Below, piece by piece: positions 61,452 to 64,000 of a stretch of DNA of 64,000 bases. The stretch comes from Bacillota bacterium. Lineage in GTDB: Bacteria > Bacillota > Clostridia > Acetivibrionales > DTU013. Below the pieces are notes generated by a model that was not told where the DNA came from, did not search any database, and was given only the letters and a program-made list of their open reading frames with translations. Every line of letters begins with the position of its first letter. Within the stretch, counting starts at the first letter, position 1. The stretch is taken from NCBI GenBank assembly GCA_023435745.1, contig JAEZMD010000009.1, positions 62,001-126,000 on the forward strand. Direction: 5' to 3'. The position numbers were made by a program, and so were the translations under genes.

Positions 61452-62879
61452 TCAAAATCTCAGGTCTCTTTCTCCGTCCCGGATACGACCAAGGTAATCT
61501 ATCGCCCGTGCCTTCTGCTTTTCATTGGGAATATACAGGATCTCCCGATCAATCATTTTTTGTCCCATTTTTCTCAGTTCATCATCCGCATAGTCCTTAA
61601 GGTACTCCTCAAACGTCAGCAAAGCATTGGGCAGACAGCAGTTTTTAATCTGTCCGGACTTCGCAAGCGGCATGAATCTGTCACCCGTTCTTCCTTCCCG
61701 ATAGCAGGCAGTACAGTAGCTTGGAAGATATCCGTCATGAACCAGGCCTTTGATAACATCTATTGGTTTTCTATGGTCTGCCAGGTTAAACTGCGGTTTT
61801 TCCTCCACACCACTTTCATCTACTGTCGCCCTTCGGGCATATCCGCCAACTCCGACGGAAGAACCTGCACTCATCTGAGAGATTCCGATTTCTAAAAGCT
61901 CATTGCGAAATTCAATACTTTCACGTGTGGATAGAATCATACCCGTATATGGAACTGCCAGGCGGATAACCGCCACCACTTTTTTGAAATCCCTGTCATT
62001 TACAAGGTACGGAAAGCTGCTATAGTCAACTCCTTCTGCAGGTAAAAGTCGCGGGAAGGAAATTGTATGAGGTCCGACGCCGGTGACAGCCTCCAGATGC
62101 TCCGCATGCATCAGAAGCGCGACGGTCTCATAATGGTAATCATACAGTCCAAATAACGGTCCGATACCGACATCATTGATCCCTCCGCCCAGCATTGCTC
62201 TATCCATGGCTTCAGTATGCCATTCATAATTGTGCTTCGGGCCGCGATGCATCTTAAGATAGGTGGGCTTGTGGTATGTTTCCTGAAACAGGATATAGGT
62301 GCCTATTCTGGCATCCTTCAGCTTTTTATAATTTTCAGCTGTCGTTGCCGCGATATCCACATTTACTCTGCGGATCGCACCGTTGTCAAATTTTTCATCA
62401 TAAATGGTCTTGATACATTCCAATATATAGTCAATCGGACATTTCTCATCGTCTTCACCCGCCTCAAGCAGCAGTCTTTTATGGCCCATAGCCTCCAGCG
62501 CCCGGACCTCCTCCCTCAATTCCTCCTGTGTCAGCTGATGCCTGCCAATTTTGTTTTCGCATTTATAACCGCAATACCTGCAATTATTTACGCAATAGCT
62601 GGACAGATACAATGGTGCAAACAGCACAATCCTCTTGCCATAAATCTCTTCCTTGACCTCTCTGGCTATTTTATACATTTTCTCAAGCAATAATTCATCA
62701 TCAATCTCGAGCAAAATTGCTGCCTCTCTGTGAGTAAGTCCTTTATATTGCCTTGCCTTTTCCAGAATACTGTTGATTTCTTCATTTCTCGATGAAAGCT
62801 TTTTTGCTTCCCTGATCGATTCTAGCACCTCTGCGTCATCAATAAATTCATTTGAGTCCATAGATTTAACGTTATACAT
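61452..62879 (-). CDS. hydG: [FeFe]-hydrogenase maturase HydG (tyrosine lyase)
   Basis: 475 residues from MYNVKSMDS (GTGGAG upstream; a GTG four codons earlier is inside the site). The radical-SAM cluster is Cys96, Cys100, Cys103 (SYCVNNCRYCGY). The C-terminal second cluster has YCTACYREGRTGDRFMPLAKSGQIKNCC. HydG splits tyrosine to p-cresol, CO and cyanide to build the H-cluster Fe(CO)(CN) unit. It follows hydF by 57 bases. Confidence 0.95.
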   Translation of the reverse strand: MYNVKSMDSNEFIDDAEVLESIREAKKLSSRNEEINSILEKARQYKGLTHREAAILLEIDDELLLEKMYKIAREVKEEIYGKRIVLFAPLYLSSYCVNNCRYCGYKCENKIGRHQLTQEELREEVRALEAMGHKRLLLEAGEDDEKCPIDYILECIKTIYDEKFDNGAIRRVNVDIAATTAENYKKLKDARIGTYILFQETYHKPTYLKMHRGPKHNYEWHTEAMDRAMLGGGINDVGIGPLFGLYDYHYETVALLMHAEHLEAVTGVGPHTISFPRLLPAEGVDYSSFPYLVNDRDFKKVVAVIRLAVPYTGMILSTRESIEFRNELLEIGISQMSAGSSVGVGGYARRATVDESGVEEKPQFNLADHRKPIDVIKGLVHDGYLPSYCTACYREGRTGDRFMPLAKSGQIKNCCLPNALLTFEEYLKDYADDELRKMGQKMIDREILYIPNEKQKARAIDYLGRIRDGERDLRF

Positions 62880-62936
62880 TTTTCTCCACACCTTTCATAT
62901 TGTTTTATTGTCCGCTGATTTAACTAAACTGGTTTT

Positions 62937-64000
62937 TCAAATTGCTTTATTCAAGCTGATTTTGTCCAGGATCCCCGACAAATACGCGATTGCCACTCCG
63001 TAGTTCGTCATGGGAACATTCTGCTCCGATGCCCTTTCAATGCGTGAAAGGACGTATTTTCGGTTAAACATACAGGTGCCGCAATGAATGATCAGATCAT
63101 ACCTGGTCAGGTCCGTCGGAAAGTCGGTTCCGCTGACCATATCAATTCTGAGCTTCTGACCGACCCTTTTTCGCAGAAGTGCCGGAATCTTCTCTCTGCC
63201 GATGTCCTCGGAAAGCGGAGCATGCGTACAGGCCTCTGCTATAAGCACTCTTGAGCTTTCCGTCAGTCTGTCTATGGCTGCGGCGCTTTTTGTATAATAG
63301 TCTAAATCGCCCTTATATGCGGCAAACAATACCGAAAATGAAGTGAGCCTGCTTTCCTTCGGCTTTTTCTCATAGACCGTTTTAAAGACCTGTGAATCGG
63401 TGATAATAACTGACGGCGGCGAAACCAGGGATTTCAGCGCTTCATCAAGCTTATCGGCGGTGACGCTTAACACCAGGCATTTTCTGTCCAGTAGTTCCCT
63501 GAGCGTCTGCACCTGCGGCAGGATCAGCCGTCCCTTTGGCGCCTGTATATCCTGTGGCATAACAAGCAGCACAAGATCCCCCTCCCGAGCAATTCCTCCC
63601 GTGATGCTTCTGGCATCATAATCCTCCGGCAAATTCCGAATGAGAGCCGAATATATCTGTTCAATTCCTGTTCTGTCTTTTGCATTGACTACGATGGGCT
63701 TAATTCCGGTCCTGCTTTCGATATTCGCTTCAGCAGCCTTCACATCACCGATCAAATCTAATTTGTTCAATACGGTGATCGTCGGAATATTTCTCTTTCT
63801 GAATCCGTCGATCCATTTCATTTCCAGATCCATGGCCTTATCCATATTCCCGGGTGCATCTATGTTTTTGGCTCCATCTATGTTTTCGGCTGCATCTCCG
63901 CCGAATACAATCAGCGCGATATCTGTCTTTTCTGCGGCCTCCCTGGTTTTCTCAACCCTAAGTCCGCCTATTTCTCCCTCATCGTCAAAGCCTGCCGTGT
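62937..64000 (-). CDS. hydF: [FeFe]-hydrogenase maturation GTPase HydF, 5' end beyond window
   Basis: About 354 codons are visible; the start and the G1 loop lie past base 64000. G3 is visible (TAGFDDEGEIGGLRVEKT), then G4 TVLNKLDL, a dimerisation domain, and the cluster-binding motif EACTHAP...HCGTC with Cys/His and HCGxC. HydF is the scaffold for the diiron subcluster. A degenerate hexapeptide tandem (AENIDG, AKNIDA, PGNMDK) between G3 and G4, from an 18-base repeat at 63857-63897, is not part of the usual fold. Confidence 0.93.
   Translation of the reverse strand, partial: TAGFDDEGEIGGLRVEKTREAAEKTDIALIVFGGDAAENIDGAKNIDAPGNMDKAMDLEMKWIDGFRKRNIPTITVLNKLDLIGDVKAAEANIESRTGIKPIVVNAKDRTGIEQIYSALIRNLPEDYDARSITGGIAREGDLVLLVMPQDIQAPKGRLILPQVQTLRELLDRKCLVLSVTADKLDEALKSLVSPPSVIITDSQVFKTVYEKKPKESRLTSFSVLFAAYKGDLDYYTKSAAAIDRLTESSRVLIAEACTHAPLSEDIGREKIPALLRKRVGQKLRIDMVSGTDFPTDLTRYDLIIHCGTCMFNRKYVLSRIERASEQNVPMTNYGVAIAYLSGILDKISLNKAI

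Overview
The window is one stretch of a low-to-mid GC Clostridia chromosome. It comes from a motile, spore-forming anaerobe: it carries a flagellar/chemotaxis operon, sigE, sigG and spoIIGA, and the [FeFe]-hydrogenase maturases HydF and HydG. Genus cannot be fixed from sequence alone. Nearly all genes lie on the minus strand, so transcription runs from high to low coordinates. No insertion sequence, prophage or CRISPR array is visible, and no gene-free gap exceeds 300 bases.

Region 1 (1-30842) is an almost unbroken flagellar and chemotaxis operon. Its order is flgB-flgC-fliE-fliF-fliG-fliH-fliI-fliJ-motE-like-fliK-flgD-flagellar operon protein-flgE-flbD-fliL-fliM-fliY-cheY-fliO-fliP-fliQ-fliR-flhB-flhA-flhF-flhG-ycgR-cheB-cheA-cheW-cheC-cheD-small membrane protein-sigD-fapA (cut by the window edge). 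It encodes the rod, MS ring, switch, export gate, hook, the chemotaxis core and the late sigma factor. motA/motB are absent. Three large intercistronic hairpins without U-tracts follow flgE, fliF and flhB.

Region 2 (31111-46052) is a housekeeping, sporulation and division block: trmFO, topA, dprA, yifB/comM, nrdR, ymxH, sigG, sigE, spoIIGA, ftsZ, ftsA, sbp, divIB and a 5'-truncated murA. trmFO has its FAD-binding N-terminus upstream of any ATG/GTG/TTG. murA keeps its catalytic Cys but lacks about 105 N-terminal residues, and a good sigma-A promoter sits right at the truncation point.

Region 3 (46076-54172) is a Tad/Flp pilus cluster: flp, tadE, cpaB, cpaE, tadA, tadB, tadC. A DegS/DegU-like two-component pair lies upstream. 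A strong terminator separates the pilin from the assembly genes. No prepilin peptidase is present.

Region 4 (54286-58502) holds a tRNA-Lys(CTT) with its own promoter and terminator, a VOC-fold protein, and a rearranged agr quorum-sensing locus. The agrA-like and agrC-like genes are on the plus strand. They converge tail to tail on agrB-agrD, which are on the minus strand. The AgrD has an unusual Cys spacing that predicts a non-standard autoinducer ring. A small unrecognised ORF follows.

Region 5 (58508-64000, minus strand) is a stand-alone murG, a PhoU-like (DUF47) protein with a PiT phosphate permease, and hydF-hydG. hydF runs off the right edge.

Start codons were re-chosen from ribosome-binding sites where the longest frame looked wrong: cheW, fliH, fliJ, topA, yifB, spoIIGA, ftsA, cpaB, tadE, agrA, agrB, agrD, murG, phoU and hydG.
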